Assembly (NCBI GenBank): GCA_019117285.1
Contig: DXAA01000003.1
Location: 1 to 64,000, forward strand
Reading direction: 5' to 3'
Length of the DNA stretch: 64,000 nucleotides
From: Candidatus Limosilactobacillus intestinigallinarum
Lineage (GTDB): Bacteria; Bacillota; Bacilli; Lactobacillales; Lactobacillaceae
Shown here one piece after another: positions 32,581-41,709 of this stretch; position 1 is the first letter of the stretch; each line of letters opens with the position of its first letter. Both the position numbers and the translations under genes were made by a program. Under the pieces are notes generated by a model. It saw only the letters and a program-made list of their open reading frames with translations. It was not told the origin of the DNA and made no database searches.

Positions 32581-32655
32581 GTCCCTTATTATACCACTTT
32601 TGTCGTATAAGACAGGGATAACGCTCCCACCGGCGGGATACGGTATAATAGGGAC
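32581..32655. promoter_or_regulatory. Divergent promoter region with symmetric -10 boxes
   Basis: GTCCCTTATTATACC (32581-32595) and GGTATAATAGGGAC (32642-32655) are inverted copies, each containing a TATAAT in the outward direction. Within the left part TCCCT..TTATAC and GTATAA..AGGGA (32582-32617) form another imperfect palindrome. Confidence 0.5.
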
Positions 32656-32679
32656 AGCGAAAATAATGGAGTGAATGAA

Positions 32680-33750
32680 TTGGAAGCAGACAAGTATCTT
32701 AAACTGATTAACGAGGAGTTGACCAAGCTCCCCGACTACGTCAATGAATACTACCTGGGGACCAACCACGCGGTCACCACCACTTACCAGTACCTGACCG
32801 AGATCCGCCGCTTCTTTGACTGGCTGCGGGTCAGTGGCCTGGTCAAGGCGGACGACAACCGGAGCATTCCCGTCGACGCCCTGGCCAAACTGCGGCGCAA
32901 CGACATCATGCTCTACATCGACCAGCTCAAGCACAGTACCAACGCCCAGGGCCACCTAAACTCGCCGACCTCGATCAACCGGTCGATCAATGCCCTGCGC
33001 TCCCTCTTCAAGTTCCTAACGGTCACCGCCGACGTCAAGGACGGGGAACCCTACTTCTACCGCAATGTCATGCTGAAGATCGACTCGCTCAACGACACCA
33101 AGACCCTGAACTACCGGGCCCACACCCTGGCTTCGCACATGTACCGGGGACAGATGAAGTTTGACTTCATCCACTTCATCGAAAACGAGTATCCCAAGCG
33201 CTGTGACAAACGGGCCCGGAAGCCGTTCGAGCACAACCGGGAGCGCGACATCGCCATCATCACCCTGATCCTGGGCACCGGGGTCCGGGTCTCCGAGGCC
33301 GCCAACGTCAACCTGGGCGACCTCAACCTCAAGCAACTCCTGCTCGACGTCACCCGGAAAGGTGGCCAGCGCGATGCCGTGCCGATTGCCCCCTGGGCCA
33401 TCCCCTATCTGAAACGTTACCTGGCGATCCGGGCCCAGCGCTACCACGCCGTCAAGAAGGACGTCGCCTGTTTCTTGACCGTCTACCACGGGGAGACCCG
33501 GCGGATGACCGCCAACGCGATTGAGCGGATGGTCAAGAAGTACTCGACCGCCTTTGGCCACCCCCTGACCCCCCACAAGCTCCGCCACACCCTGGCCTCG
33601 GAGCTCTACGACGTCACCAAGGACCAGGTCCTGGTCGCCCAGCAGCTGGGGCAGAAGGGCACCTCGGCGACCGACCTCTACACCCACGTGGACCAGAAGC
33701 AGCAACGCCAAGCCCTCCAGGAGATCAGTGACCACCCCGACCAACACTAA
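32680..33750 (+). CDS. xerS: Tyrosine recombinase XerS
   Basis: The 356-residue protein matches the length of streptococcal/lactococcal XerS, the single recombinase that resolves chromosome dimers at dif-SL. It has an N-terminal core-binding domain with the characteristic GEPYFYRNVM, then the catalytic residues Arg in GTGVRVSEA, Lys in TRKGG, HKLRHT and nucleophile Tyr in DLYTHV. The second catalytic-pocket position reads LGQ where XerS usually has LGH. TTG 32680 is preferred (eight bases after GGAG); GTG 32671 overlaps the ribosome-binding site. Confidence 0.88.
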   Translation: MEADKYLKLINEELTKLPDYVNEYYLGTNHAVTTTYQYLTEIRRFFDWLRVSGLVKADDNRSIPVDALAKLRRNDIMLYIDQLKHSTNAQGHLNSPTSINRSINALRSLFKFLTVTADVKDGEPYFYRNVMLKIDSLNDTKTLNYRAHTLASHMYRGQMKFDFIHFIENEYPKRCDKRARKPFEHNRERDIAIITLILGTGVRVSEAANVNLGDLNLKQLLLDVTRKGGQRDAVPIAPWAIPYLKRYLAIRAQRYHAVKKDVACFLTVYHGETRRMTANAIERMVKKYSTAFGHPLTPHKLRHTLASELYDVTKDQVLVAQQLGQKGTSATDLYTHVDQKQQRQALQEISDHPDQH

Positions 33751-33752
33751 CG

Positions 33753-33789
33753 AAAAAGCTGTCGACAATTTCGTCGGCAGCTTTTTAAT
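33753..33789. terminator. Bidirectional terminator
   Basis: AAAAGCTG-CGAC...GTCG-CAGCTTTTT between xerS and the convergent enolase-superfamily gene. Confidence 0.85.
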
Positions 33790-34955
33790 TACTTAACAAT
33801 GGTTACGCGCGCCCGTTCGATGGCCGCCCTGCTCAGCTCCTGGCCGATTCCCGGGCGGTTTGGGACCGTGTATTGACCGTCTTGTGGCTGGTAGTGGTAG
33901 TGGCCGGAACCGTAGTTGGCGGCCTTGAGGTTGATCTCGTGTTCCTCATGAATGAGGAAACAGTCACAGGCGGCCTCAAACTGCAGGGCCGCCGCAGTAG
34001 CAATCGGGCTACCGCAGACATGCAGCTGGAGGCCGGCCCCATTGGATTCTGCCAGGGCCGCAATCTTAACCGCCGCGGTGATTCCTCCGCAGGTACCCAG
34101 GTCGGGCTGGACCACCGCCACGTCCTTGAGCAGGGGCAGGTAGGTCTGGGGACCAGCCAGGTGTTCCCCGATGGCCAGGTTGGCCCCGGTGGCCCGGGCC
34201 AGCTGGACCGTCTGTTGGGGGTCAATCGTCGGCAACAGTTCTTCATAGTAGTCGATGCCCAGCGGGGCCAGGTACTGAATCAGCTGCTGGGCCGAACGCC
34301 GGGTCAGGTTGGCGTGACAGTCAATGATGATCCGGACCCGGGGACCGACGGCGTGCCGAATCGCCGCCACCCGCTGGTAGTAGCAATCCAGTTGGGCCGG
34401 ACTCAACAGACGGCGGTTGGCGATCACGGCATGACCGCGTTCCAGCGTGACCGGGTCGACCTTGATGGCCGTGTATCCCTCATCAACCGCCCGCTTGGCC
34501 AGGCGGGCAAAGTCGTGCGGGGAGGTCACGCAACGGGAAAACGGCCCCCACCCGTACTCGATGTGACTGGCGTAGGCCGGCAGCCGGTCGTGGAGCCGGC
34601 CGCCCAGTAGCTGATAGAGGGGCTGGTGAATAAACCGGGCCTTCAGATCCCAGAGGGCGGTGTCAAGGGCACTGATGGCCGCGTACATCCCGGTCCCGGG
34701 GTTCTTGGCCCAGAAGGTGTGCTCGTAGCAGTTCCGCCAGATGGCGTTGGTATTCCAGGGGTCCTGACCGATGACCCGGGGCGCCAACTCCTTGATTGTG
34801 GCAACAACCCCCGTGGCCCCGGTACCATAGGCGATGCCCGCCTCACCCCAGCCGGCCTGCCCGGTCGTGGTCGTAAGCTTCACCACAACCGGGTGCCAGA
34901 TGGGCGCAAGCTGGCCCCAATTGAGCTGGAAGATGGTGACCTGGTCAATCGTCAT
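33789..34955 (-). CDS. Mandelate racemase/muconate lactonizing enzyme family (sugar-acid dehydratase-like)
   Basis: The 388-residue enolase-superfamily enzyme shows a Lys-x-Asp (TAIKVDP), metal ligands IIDCHANLT (Asp), EELLP (Glu) and AIGEHLAG (Glu), and a general-acid His in LQLHVCGSP. This arrangement resembles galactonate/mannonate-type dehydratases. The gene overlaps lplA upstream by 11 bases. The substrate, an acid sugar or a dipeptide, cannot be set from sequence alone. Confidence 0.85.
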   Translation of the reverse strand: MTIDQVTIFQLNWGQLAPIWHPVVVKLTTTTGQAGWGEAGIAYGTGATGVVATIKELAPRVIGQDPWNTNAIWRNCYEHTFWAKNPGTGMYAAISALDTALWDLKARFIHQPLYQLLGGRLHDRLPAYASHIEYGWGPFSRCVTSPHDFARLAKRAVDEGYTAIKVDPVTLERGHAVIANRRLLSPAQLDCYYQRVAAIRHAVGPRVRIIIDCHANLTRRSAQQLIQYLAPLGIDYYEELLPTIDPQQTVQLARATGANLAIGEHLAGPQTYLPLLKDVAVVQPDLGTCGGITAAVKIAALAESNGAGLQLHVCGSPIATAAALQFEAACDCFLIHEEHEINLKAANYGSGHYHYQPQDGQYTVPNRPGIGQELSRAAIERARVTIVK

Positions 34956-35985
34956 GATCAGCCACCGCCTTCACGATCTTAGCGGCGATTTTCTGACTGG
35001 CACCGGCGGTCAGCTGGGCATCGAGGCCAGCCTGCTCCAGGACCGCCTGAAGCCGCGCTTGGTCAGGCTGGGCGCCATCTAGGCGTGTTTCAAGGCGATC
35101 GGCGGCGGATTGATCCATCGTGATCAGATCGCCGTGGACCTTAACATCTGTCAGAACATGATCCCGGACGTTGAAGCCCAGGCCAAAACTACCGATCCCG
35201 TGGAAGTAGGCGTCGACGTAATAATCCGTCAGCCCGCTGCCATAGATCCACTGGTGGGTCCCCAGTTTCTGCCTTGCCAGGCGCTTGATTGCGGTCCATT
35301 CCTCGCTGGTCAGACGGCGCGTCTTGATATCGGGATTGACAGCCCGGACGTATTTAAGGATCAACGCCTGCAGGTCATCCCGGGTAAAGCCAGCTGATTT
35401 AATGAAGGGTTTGAGGTTGGTGACCCGGCTGCGCACCGACTTGATCCCCTTGTCGGCCAGTTTAGACTTAGAGGGGGTCAGGACCGCGTTGGCCATCGCC
35501 GTGTCAACATCAAACATCAGGGTCCCGCCGTAGAGCACCCGGTCCTCGATCTGGGCAAAGGCCATCCCCGAGAACTTCTGGCCCCGATAAGTCAGGTCGT
35601 TGCGGCCGGTCTGGTGGGCGTCGATTCCCAACTCCCTCAGGGCATCCAGGATCGGCTGGATATAGTGGGCAAACTTCGGCGTCTTAACCTTCGGGGCGGT
35701 ATCAATATAGACGAAAGTCAGGTCGCCGGGGTCCACAAAGACCGCCCCGCCACCAGGGTTGCGCCGGACCAGGCCGATCTGGTGATCACGCAGGTAGGGA
35801 AAGTTCACCTCGTGGTAAACGTCCTGGTAATGACCAAGGATCACCACCGGGCCCATCGGGTGGTAGAAGTATAGCAACTCCTGCCCCCGAAACTGGGGAG
35901 CCTGCTGCAGGTAAACCGCCAGGGCCTCCGGAATCACTGGATCCTTAAAATAATCTTCATCCGCACTCGTATCAATATAAAGCAT
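34945..35985 (-). CDS. lplA: Lipoate-protein ligase
   Basis: The 346-residue ligase activates lipoate with ATP and attaches it to lipoyl domains such as that of PdhC (47578-48909). It has the lipoate-binding loop RRNPGGGAVFVDPGDL, the catalytic lysine region RGQKFSGMAFAQ and a C-terminal accessory domain. ATG 35985 follows GAGGTGG; an upstream ATG has no site. It precedes the enolase-superfamily gene in an operon. Confidence 0.92.
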   Translation of the reverse strand: MLYIDTSADEDYFKDPVIPEALAVYLQQAPQFRGQELLYFYHPMGPVVILGHYQDVYHEVNFPYLRDHQIGLVRRNPGGGAVFVDPGDLTFVYIDTAPKVKTPKFAHYIQPILDALRELGIDAHQTGRNDLTYRGQKFSGMAFAQIEDRVLYGGTLMFDVDTAMANAVLTPSKSKLADKGIKSVRSRVTNLKPFIKSAGFTRDDLQALILKYVRAVNPDIKTRRLTSEEWTAIKRLARQKLGTHQWIYGSGLTDYYVDAYFHGIGSFGLGFNVRDHVLTDVKVHGDLITMDQSAADRLETRLDGAQPDQARLQAVLEQAGLDAQLTAGASQKIAAKIVKAVADHDD

Positions 35986-36042
35986 TTTATCCACCTCTTG
36001 AGTCAATTATAGGACTCATCGGCCTAAAACGTTCAAAATAAA

Positions 36043-36813
36043 TCAACGTGATAGACGGTGGACCTGGTCAAAGAGGTGCTGGTCGAGGATGGCCCGGTAG
36101 TGAGGCCCGGCCTCGTCCGCCAGCAGGAGGCGACCGGCCTGGTCAAACTGATAACCACCCCACATGTGCTGGCTAATCGGACTAACCAGGGGTGACCGGA
36201 TGACCCGGAGCAAGCCCACCGTGTGCTGGTCATCGAGGTAGCCCAGGGCCACGACGTCCCGCGGGTCAATGTAGTTGAAGATCTGACAGCGCAGGTTCAC
36301 CGCGATCCGCCGCTGCCGGGCATTCAACAGCCAGTAGAGGTTGGGCCCCTCATACAGCCAGGCTCCCGCCACCCGGTCGGGATAGCGGCAGTTGGCCAGG
36401 GCAAACTGCCCGTTGATCGAGCCCAGGGAGTGGCCATAGATGTAAAAGCGAGTGGTCGGGTTGGCCGCCAGGAGCTGGTTCACCTGGTGGGTGGCCGTCC
36501 ACATCTCCGTGGGGATGTCCGGCAGTTGATGAAGGATGGCATCACCGACCGGCAGGTTCACCCGGAGCCACTCGTTGGTCCAGGTGGTTGGGTCCCCTCG
36601 CCGAATGCCCGAGGACCCCCGCAGGAGGATGACCTGCTTCTGGAGGCCGCTCTTGATCACCGTTGCCCGGAAACCATCGGGGGTATTGATGACCTGCTCT
36701 ACCGTGCCGATGGTCGTCTTGTCCGGTAGGCGGACCACCTGGCCCACCCGCCAGTCATAGTATTCCAGCTGGGCCAGCTGGACGCGCTGGCTATCGGTTA
36801 AACTCGTGTTCAT
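36043..36813 (-). CDS. Lipase-like alpha/beta hydrolase
   Basis: The 256-residue protein without a signal peptide carries the nucleophile elbow YGHSLGSING (about residue 133) followed by CRYPDRVAGAWLYEGPNL, and IDPRDVVALGYL with the probable catalytic Asp. It resembles the class-3 lipase/DUF2974 group of intracellular hydrolases. AAAAAGGGGTG precedes the ATG. Substrate unknown. Confidence 0.78.
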   Translation of the reverse strand: MNTSLTDSQRVQLAQLEYYDWRVGQVVRLPDKTTIGTVEQVINTPDGFRATVIKSGLQKQVILLRGSSGIRRGDPTTWTNEWLRVNLPVGDAILHQLPDIPTEMWTATHQVNQLLAANPTTRFYIYGHSLGSINGQFALANCRYPDRVAGAWLYEGPNLYWLLNARQRRIAVNLRCQIFNYIDPRDVVALGYLDDQHTVGLLRVIRSPLVSPISQHMWGGYQFDQAGRLLLADEAGPHYRAILDQHLFDQVHRLSR

Positions 36814-36931
36814 CTCATCACCCCTTTTTCTCTCATTATCAGTCTTTTTCCGCTGCCCCGCAATCAGTTGTTACCCGCCGGCAGCCAATTATTGTATAAT
36901 ACTAATTAAGACTTTCAAGGGAGAAGATCAA

Positions 36932-37789
36932 ATGTTATATGATGCAGCATTGGTCCTGGAAGGCGGGGCCTTTCGGGGACAGTATACCGCCGGCGTAGTC
37001 GATGCCTTCTTGGCCCACCACATTGAGTTTCGCAGCGTGATCGGGGTCTCAGCCGGGTCGCTGTGTGGGGCCAATTTTGTCTCTAAGCAGTACGGGCGGC
37101 CGGCGATGATCAACATCCACCACCGCCACGACCGCGACTACATCTCAATCACCCACCTCCTCCACCGCCAGAGTATCATCAACCTTGACTACCTGTTCGA
37201 AGATCATGGTTGGCAGTGGCTGAACTTCAACGACGCGGCCTACCGGCGATCCGCCTCCCACTTCACGGCGGTCGCTACGCGGTTGACCGATGGTAAGGCG
37301 GTCACCTTCACCGACCCAGTCGGTGACGAGTTGACCCGGGTGCTGAAGGCCTCCTCGTCGATGCCGATCATCTCCAAGCCCCAGCGCACCAGCCGGGGAC
37401 TCTGCATGGATGGCGGGGTGGCGGACTCCATCCCCTACGATATCGCCAAACAACAGGGCTTTAAGAAGATCGTCATCGTCCGGACCCGGGACATCAACTA
37501 CCGGAAGAAGCCGACCAGTCGCGCCCTGGACCGGCTCTTCCACCGCTACTACCCGGACTACCCGGCCTTCGTCAAGGCGGCGATCACCCGGCCGGCGGTT
37601 TATAACCAGCAGGTCGAGGAGATCAACCGCCGCACCAAGGAGAAGGAATTCTTCACCATCGCCCCCCAGCACCCGGTCAAGGTCAGCCGGATCGAGGGTA
37701 ACACCAAGAAGCTGGTCAAGCTGTACGGGACCGGCAAGCGGGAGACCAACCTCATCCTGCCCCAATTAATTAAATATTTGGACCGATAA
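36932..37789 (+). CDS. Patatin-like phospholipase (RssA/YjjU-like)
   Basis: The 285-residue protein has the patatin catalytic dyad: oxyanion loop LEGGAFRG (9-16), nucleophile Ser in GVSAGS (about 40) and Asp in the MDGGVADSIP motif. It lacks a signal peptide, so it acts on lipids from the cytoplasmic side. ATG 36932 is chosen because AAGGGAGA precedes it; the long in-frame upstream extension is implausible. Stand-alone, upstream of the TPP riboswitch. Confidence 0.9.
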   Translation: MLYDAALVLEGGAFRGQYTAGVVDAFLAHHIEFRSVIGVSAGSLCGANFVSKQYGRPAMINIHHRHDRDYISITHLLHRQSIINLDYLFEDHGWQWLNFNDAAYRRSASHFTAVATRLTDGKAVTFTDPVGDELTRVLKASSSMPIISKPQRTSRGLCMDGGVADSIPYDIAKQQGFKKIVIVRTRDINYRKKPTSRALDRLFHRYYPDYPAFVKAAITRPAVYNQQVEEINRRTKEKEFFTIAPQHPVKVSRIEGNTKKLVKLYGTGKRETNLILPQLIKYLDR

Positions 37790-37820
37790 GTGTTATACTT
37801 AGGTCAGCAATTAAACAATC

Positions 37821-37909
37821 GCATTAGGAGTGTCCGTGAGCCGGACTGAGATACGCTCAGTAAGCGTGGATCCTAGAACCTGTGAGCCAGCACTCGCGTA
37901 GGAAAATGC
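37821..37909 (+). promoter_or_regulatory. TPP (THI-box) riboswitch
   Basis: P1 GCATT (37821) pairs with AATGC (37905-37909). Conserved cores are present: GGAGTG at the left, ACTGAGAT, ATCCTAGAACCTG and GCGTAGGAAAA. It is followed at once by a strong terminator, so thiamin pyrophosphate binding should switch off thiM-thiD-thiE by premature termination. Confidence 0.95.
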
Positions 37910-37916
37910 ATTCAGC

Positions 37917-37957
37917 AAAAGCCGGCAAGCAGGAAAACCTGCTTGCCGGCTTTTATT
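37917..37957 (+). terminator. Riboswitch expression-platform terminator
   Basis: GCCGGCAAGCAGG-AAAA-CCTGCTTGCCGGC with TTTTATTTT, 13-bp perfect stem. Confidence 0.95.
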
Positions 37958-37979
37958 TTCAGAAAGAAGTGTTTGCCAA

Positions 37980-38795
37980 ATGAAAATTACCAATCTCCCT
38001 ATCCCGTTGATCGACCGGGTCCGGGCCCAGAACCCCGTCGTGTTGACAGTCGCTAACAACGTCACCGCCGACAAGGTGGCCGATGCCCTGAGTGCCAGCG
38101 GAGCCTCACCGATCATGTCCCAGGCCCCCGAGGAAGCCCCGGCGATGGTCGGCCTGGCCGACGCCATCACCATCAACCTCGGTACCATTGACCAGGCCCA
38201 GCTGACCCTGATCCGGGCAATCCTAGATGCCAACGCCGGCCGGTGTCCAGTGGTCCTCGACCCGGTCGCCGTCGGCAGCAGTGACTACCGGTTGACGATC
38301 GCCAAACGCTTGTTGGCCGACTACTACTTTACCGTCATCCGGGGCAACGCCAGTGAGATCGCATCTTTGGCCGGGTTGACCGCCAATGGGCACGGGATCG
38401 ATGCCGGGGATGTCCAGGGTGACCCGGTCACGGTGGCTAAGCGATGCGCCCACACTTACCACACCTGCGTCCTCCTCACCGGGCCCACCGACGTCGTAAC
38501 GGACGGTCAGGACGTCTTCACCAACCCGACCCGGGCCAACATGCTGACCGTCAACGTCGGCAGCGGGGACATGCTCTCCAGCCTCACCGCTGCCTACCTG
38601 GCCGTCGGCGACAACCCCGTCACCAGTAGCGCCCTGGTTGCCAAGGCCTTCAGTCTGGCCGGGTTGGTAGCCGCCCGACACGCCGCCGGGCTCGGGCACT
38701 GGCAGACCCGTTTTTTTGATGAACTCAGCCAGCTGACCAGCGACCGCTTCGCCGCCCAGTTGGCCCACGGAAAGGATGATAATAATGACGAATGA
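37980..38795 (+). CDS. thiM: Hydroxyethylthiazole kinase
   Basis: The 271-residue ribokinase-fold enzyme phosphorylates salvaged hydroxyethylthiazole. Features: VLTVANNVTADKVADAL, SGASPIMSQAPEE, VVLDPVAVGSS, RGNASEI and the catalytic GSGDMLSSLTAA near the C-terminus. First gene of a TPP-riboswitch operon; it overlaps thiD by 11 bases. The operon has kinases and the coupling enzyme but no de novo genes, so this organism salvages thiamin moieties. Confidence 0.95.
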   Translation: MKITNLPIPLIDRVRAQNPVVLTVANNVTADKVADALSASGASPIMSQAPEEAPAMVGLADAITINLGTIDQAQLTLIRAILDANAGRCPVVLDPVAVGSSDYRLTIAKRLLADYYFTVIRGNASEIASLAGLTANGHGIDAGDVQGDPVTVAKRCAHTYHTCVLLTGPTDVVTDGQDVFTNPTRANMLTVNVGSGDMLSSLTAAYLAVGDNPVTSSALVAKAFSLAGLVAARHAAGLGHWQTRFFDELSQLTSDRFAAQLAHGKDDNNDE

Positions 38796-39609
38796 TTTTC
38801 CCCAGGCCCTGACGATCGCCGGGACCGATAGTGGTGGCGGTGCCGGCATCGCCGCCGATTTTAAGACCATGCAAATGCGCCACGTCTTCGCAACGATGGT
38901 AGTGGTGGCGGTGACCGCTCAAAACACCCTGGGCGTCCAGGATGCCTTCCCAATGCCAATCAAGCTGGTTGACGAGCAGTTTGCCTCCCTGGCCAGCGAC
39001 CTGAACATCCGGGCCTGCAAGACGGGGATGCTGGCGGACGCCGACCACGTGCGGGCCGTAGTCCGGAACCTGAAGAAGTATGACTTCGGACCCTTGACCG
39101 TCGACCCGGTGATGATCGCTAAGGGGGGTGCCCCCCTGCTCAGTGAGGACGCCATCAGCGTCGTCCGTGACGAGTTGGTCCCACTGGCCGACCTGGTCAC
39201 CCCAAACCTCCCCGAGGCTGAAAAGCTGACCGGGATGACCATCACCACCGAAGACGAGATGGTCGCGGCCGGCAAGCGGTTACAGGCCCTGGGCGCCAAA
39301 AACGTCATCGTCAAGGGCGGTCACTTCAACAGTGCGGCCGCGGCCAACGACTTTGTCCTCCTCGCCGACGGCCGCCATTTCTGGCTGACGGCGCCGCGGG
39401 TGGCCACCCACAACACCCACGGAACCGGGGACACCATCTCGGCCTGCATCACGGCGGAACTAGCCAAGGGCCACTCGATGGAAGAGGCCATCCGGACCGG
39501 GAAGGCCTACGTCGAGGCAACAATTCGCGACGGGATCAACGTTGGTCACGGCCACGGGCCCCTCAACCACTGGGCCCAGATCAAGGGAGATGACGAAGAT
39601 GCGCTTTGA
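38785..39609 (+). CDS. thiD: Hydroxymethylpyrimidine/phosphomethylpyrimidine kinase
   Basis: The 274-residue kinase phosphorylates HMP twice for thiamin synthesis. It shows ALTIAGTDSGGGAGI (HMP/ATP site), CKTGMLAD, VDPVMIAKGG and the anion hole HNTHGTGDTISA. ATG 38785 is used since AAAGG lies at the right distance; an ATG nine bases earlier overlaps it. Second gene of the thiM-thiD-thiE operon, overlapping thiE by 11 bases. Confidence 0.95.
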   Translation: MTNDFPQALTIAGTDSGGGAGIAADFKTMQMRHVFATMVVVAVTAQNTLGVQDAFPMPIKLVDEQFASLASDLNIRACKTGMLADADHVRAVVRNLKKYDFGPLTVDPVMIAKGGAPLLSEDAISVVRDELVPLADLVTPNLPEAEKLTGMTITTEDEMVAAGKRLQALGAKNVIVKGGHFNSAAAANDFVLLADGRHFWLTAPRVATHNTHGTGDTISACITAELAKGHSMEEAIRTGKAYVEATIRDGINVGHGHGPLNHWAQIKGDDEDAL

Positions 39610-40273
39610 TCCAAATATGCTTAGGGTCTACCTGGTCGGTGGTACCCAGGACGTCGGCAATGATCCTGATCGTTTCCTCCACGATGTTGAGGTCGCCCTG
39701 GCGGCGGGGGTTACCGCCTTCCAGTACCGGGAGAAGGATGGGTCCCAACTCGACCACGCGGCCACGGTGAAGATGGCCACCCGGCTCCGCGACCTCACCC
39801 GTCACTATCGGGTCCCCTACTTCATCGATGACGACGAGGAACTCGCCCTGCAGGTAGGGGCCGATGGGGTCCACGTCGGCCAAAAGGACCAGCGGATCGA
39901 GACAGTCATCCGGCGGGCAGCCGGTCAGCTGATGATCGGTTATTCCTGCAACACCGCCGCCGAGATTGCCAAGGCCAACCGACTCGCGGCGGTTGATTAC
40001 GTGGGGGCCGGCCCGGTCTTCCCGACTACCTCCAAGGCCGATGCCGACCCGGCCCTTGGCCTCGGCGAGCTGGCCCGATTAAACATTGCCAGTCAGCATC
40101 CCCTGGTGGCTATCGGCGGGATCAGCCAGGCCAACCTCGCTGCCACCCTGAAGACGGGGGTGGCGGGAGTCGCCGTTATCTCAATGATCCTCGGCAGCCA
40201 TGACATCGCCGGAACGGTTACGGGGATGCGGTCCGCCTACCACGCCAAATGTGAACTACTCGGCCATCAATGA
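39599..40273 (+). CDS. thiE: Thiamin-phosphate synthase
   Basis: The 224-residue TIM-barrel enzyme joins HMP-PP and thiazole phosphate. Landmarks: YLVGGTQD, FQYREKDGSQ, FIDDDEELAL, GVHVGQKDQ, GYSCNTAAEI, YVGAGPVFPTTSK and AIGGISQANL. Start ATG 39599 has AAGGGAG nine bases upstream. The 3' end is odd: from 40251 the sequence belongs to the right end of a TnpB transposon, so the last seven residues (CELLGHQ) and the stop codon are transposon-derived. The barrel looks complete, so activity is probably kept. Confidence 0.93.
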   Translation: MRFDPNMLRVYLVGGTQDVGNDPDRFLHDVEVALAAGVTAFQYREKDGSQLDHAATVKMATRLRDLTRHYRVPYFIDDDEELALQVGADGVHVGQKDQRIETVIRRAAGQLMIGYSCNTAAEIAKANRLAAVDYVGAGPVFPTTSKADADPALGLGELARLNIASQHPLVAIGGISQANLAATLKTGVAGVAVISMILGSHDIAGTVTGMRSAYHAKCELLGHQ

Positions 40274-41600
40274 CCGAGCTTCTGGGAACATGGGGTAGTA
40301 TTTAGGATGTTACACCTGTATTCAGGATACCTAACTTACGGAACCCCACTCTTTTACCATGGCTAGTCCCTAGCCCACGGCTTTCAATCCTTTACGCAAG
40401 ATATTAACTGCCGCATTAATATCCCGATCGTGATGGGCACCACAGTTTGGGCACGTCCATTTACGAATATTAAGTGGCTTAGGGCCACTATGGTAACCAC
40501 AGTGACTACAAATCTGACTAGTATAGTTTGGCTTAACCACCACTAAGCGTTTACCATACCAGGCACACTTATATGCCAGCATGGTCCGGAACTGATACCA
40601 GCTGGCATTCGCAATGGCTTTAGCTAGGCAATGATTTTTCTGAAGATGCTTGGCTTTCAAATCTTCAATGACGATCAGGTCGTACTGCTTAACTAAGACC
40701 GTTGTTAATTTATGCAAATAATCTTTTCTTTGGTTCGCTATCTTGGCTTGGTAGCGGGCCTTCTGTTGTTGGGCCCGTTGCCAGTTTTTATAATCATCTA
40801 ATTCCGTCTTCACCGTTTTGTGGTTATAGTTCCATTGACGGACGGCAACCAGAGCTTGATGTTTCCGTTTGGCATACTTACTTTGCCACTTTGTTGCTTG
40901 CTTTTCCGCCCATTTAGCATTAAAGGTTCCGTACTTAATCCCATCAGAACTAATGACTAGATCAGCAATGCCCACATCAATCCCGACCGCTTTTCCTGTC
41001 TTGCTTAGATATTCAGGAGCCTCAACTACCACCTGTAATGACAGATAGTAGCGGCCAGTTGACTCAAAGCGAACCGTATAGCACTTGATTTTGCCATTAG
41101 CTAACCGGGTTGTTTTGCTGGTCCGGATACTGCCCAGTTTAGGCAATCTTACCCGCCGCTTAGCAAGCACCTGACAAATTGAACGGCCAGTATAAGCTTG
41201 CCGAATGGCACGACGCGATTTAAACCGTGGGTAACCGCCCTGGTGCTTGAAAAGCATCTTAAAGGCTTGGGCAAGGTTATGATTAACCATCAGAAAACTA
41301 GTTGAGTCACTAACTCTAAGAAATGGATATTCCTGCTTGAGCCTTTTCAGAAGATAATTCATGCTGTATTCATTGACAAAGTGACTGCTGGGATTGTTTT
41401 GATAACGTTCCTTCGCCATCGCCATCATTTGGTTCCAAACAAAGCGATCATTACCAAACATCTGCCATAATTGTTCCCTCTGCTGAGCATTGGGATATAG
41501 ACGGAGCTTGATACCTTTTATAACCTGCACGATTTCTACCACCATTCCTTCATCGTCGGTCAGTTAACAAAGCTAATTAATATCCTAACGCTAATCCTTC
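40251..41600 (-). mobile_element. IS200/IS605-family (IS1341-type) element with tnpB only
   Basis: The right end is sharp: on the minus strand AGAAGCTCGGTCATTGATGG continues into CCGAG and TAGTTCAC, a subterminal hairpin (CTCGG/CCGAG) followed by the TTCAC terminus common in TnpB elements, ending at 40251. The left boundary is not resolved and lies somewhere between 41550 and 41640. No tnpA is present, so movement would need a transposase in trans. The element sits in the thiE 3' end. Confidence 0.75.
40370..41545 (-). CDS. tnpB: RNA-guided nuclease TnpB
   Basis: The 391-residue TnpB has an N-terminal HTH-like start (GIKLRLYPNAQQREQLWQMF), a split RuvC domain with Asp190 (GIDVGIADL), Glu294 (VIEDLKAKHL) and Asp375 (DRDINAAVN), and a zinc finger of Cys346, 349, 365, 368. 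All catalytic residues are intact, so it should be an active, omega-RNA-guided DNA nuclease; the guide scaffold would come from its 3' end plus the right end. The true start may be GTG 41530. AT-richer codon use than its neighbours fits horizontal entry. Confidence 0.92.
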   Translation of the reverse strand: MVVEIVQVIKGIKLRLYPNAQQREQLWQMFGNDRFVWNQMMAMAKERYQNNPSSHFVNEYSMNYLLKRLKQEYPFLRVSDSTSFLMVNHNLAQAFKMLFKHQGGYPRFKSRRAIRQAYTGRSICQVLAKRRVRLPKLGSIRTSKTTRLANGKIKCYTVRFESTGRYYLSLQVVVEAPEYLSKTGKAVGIDVGIADLVISSDGIKYGTFNAKWAEKQATKWQSKYAKRKHQALVAVRQWNYNHKTVKTELDDYKNWQRAQQQKARYQAKIANQRKDYLHKLTTVLVKQYDLIVIEDLKAKHLQKNHCLAKAIANASWYQFRTMLAYKCAWYGKRLVVVKPNYTSQICSHCGYHSGPKPLNIRKWTCPNCGAHHDRDINAAVNILRKGLKAVG

Positions 41601-41672
41601 CGTTAAACATATTATATCATCTTTTCAAACATATGTTCGCTGTAAAACCAAAAAAGGACAATTCATCACGGC

Positions 41673-41709
41673 CTTAAAAGAACGTGTTTCCTTGCCCGTT
41701 TTCAAAAAA
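41673..41709 (-). repeat. ftsW 3'-end sequence shared with 53773-53809
   Basis: Thirty-two of 37 bases match 53773-53809 without gaps; here they encode the FtsW C-terminus FFENGQGNTFF plus stop. Confidence 0.7.

Noticed and set aside
33016..33768. Minus-strand frame of ~250 aa over xerS
   Set aside because: Antisense shadow; xerS has intact catalytic motifs on the plus strand.
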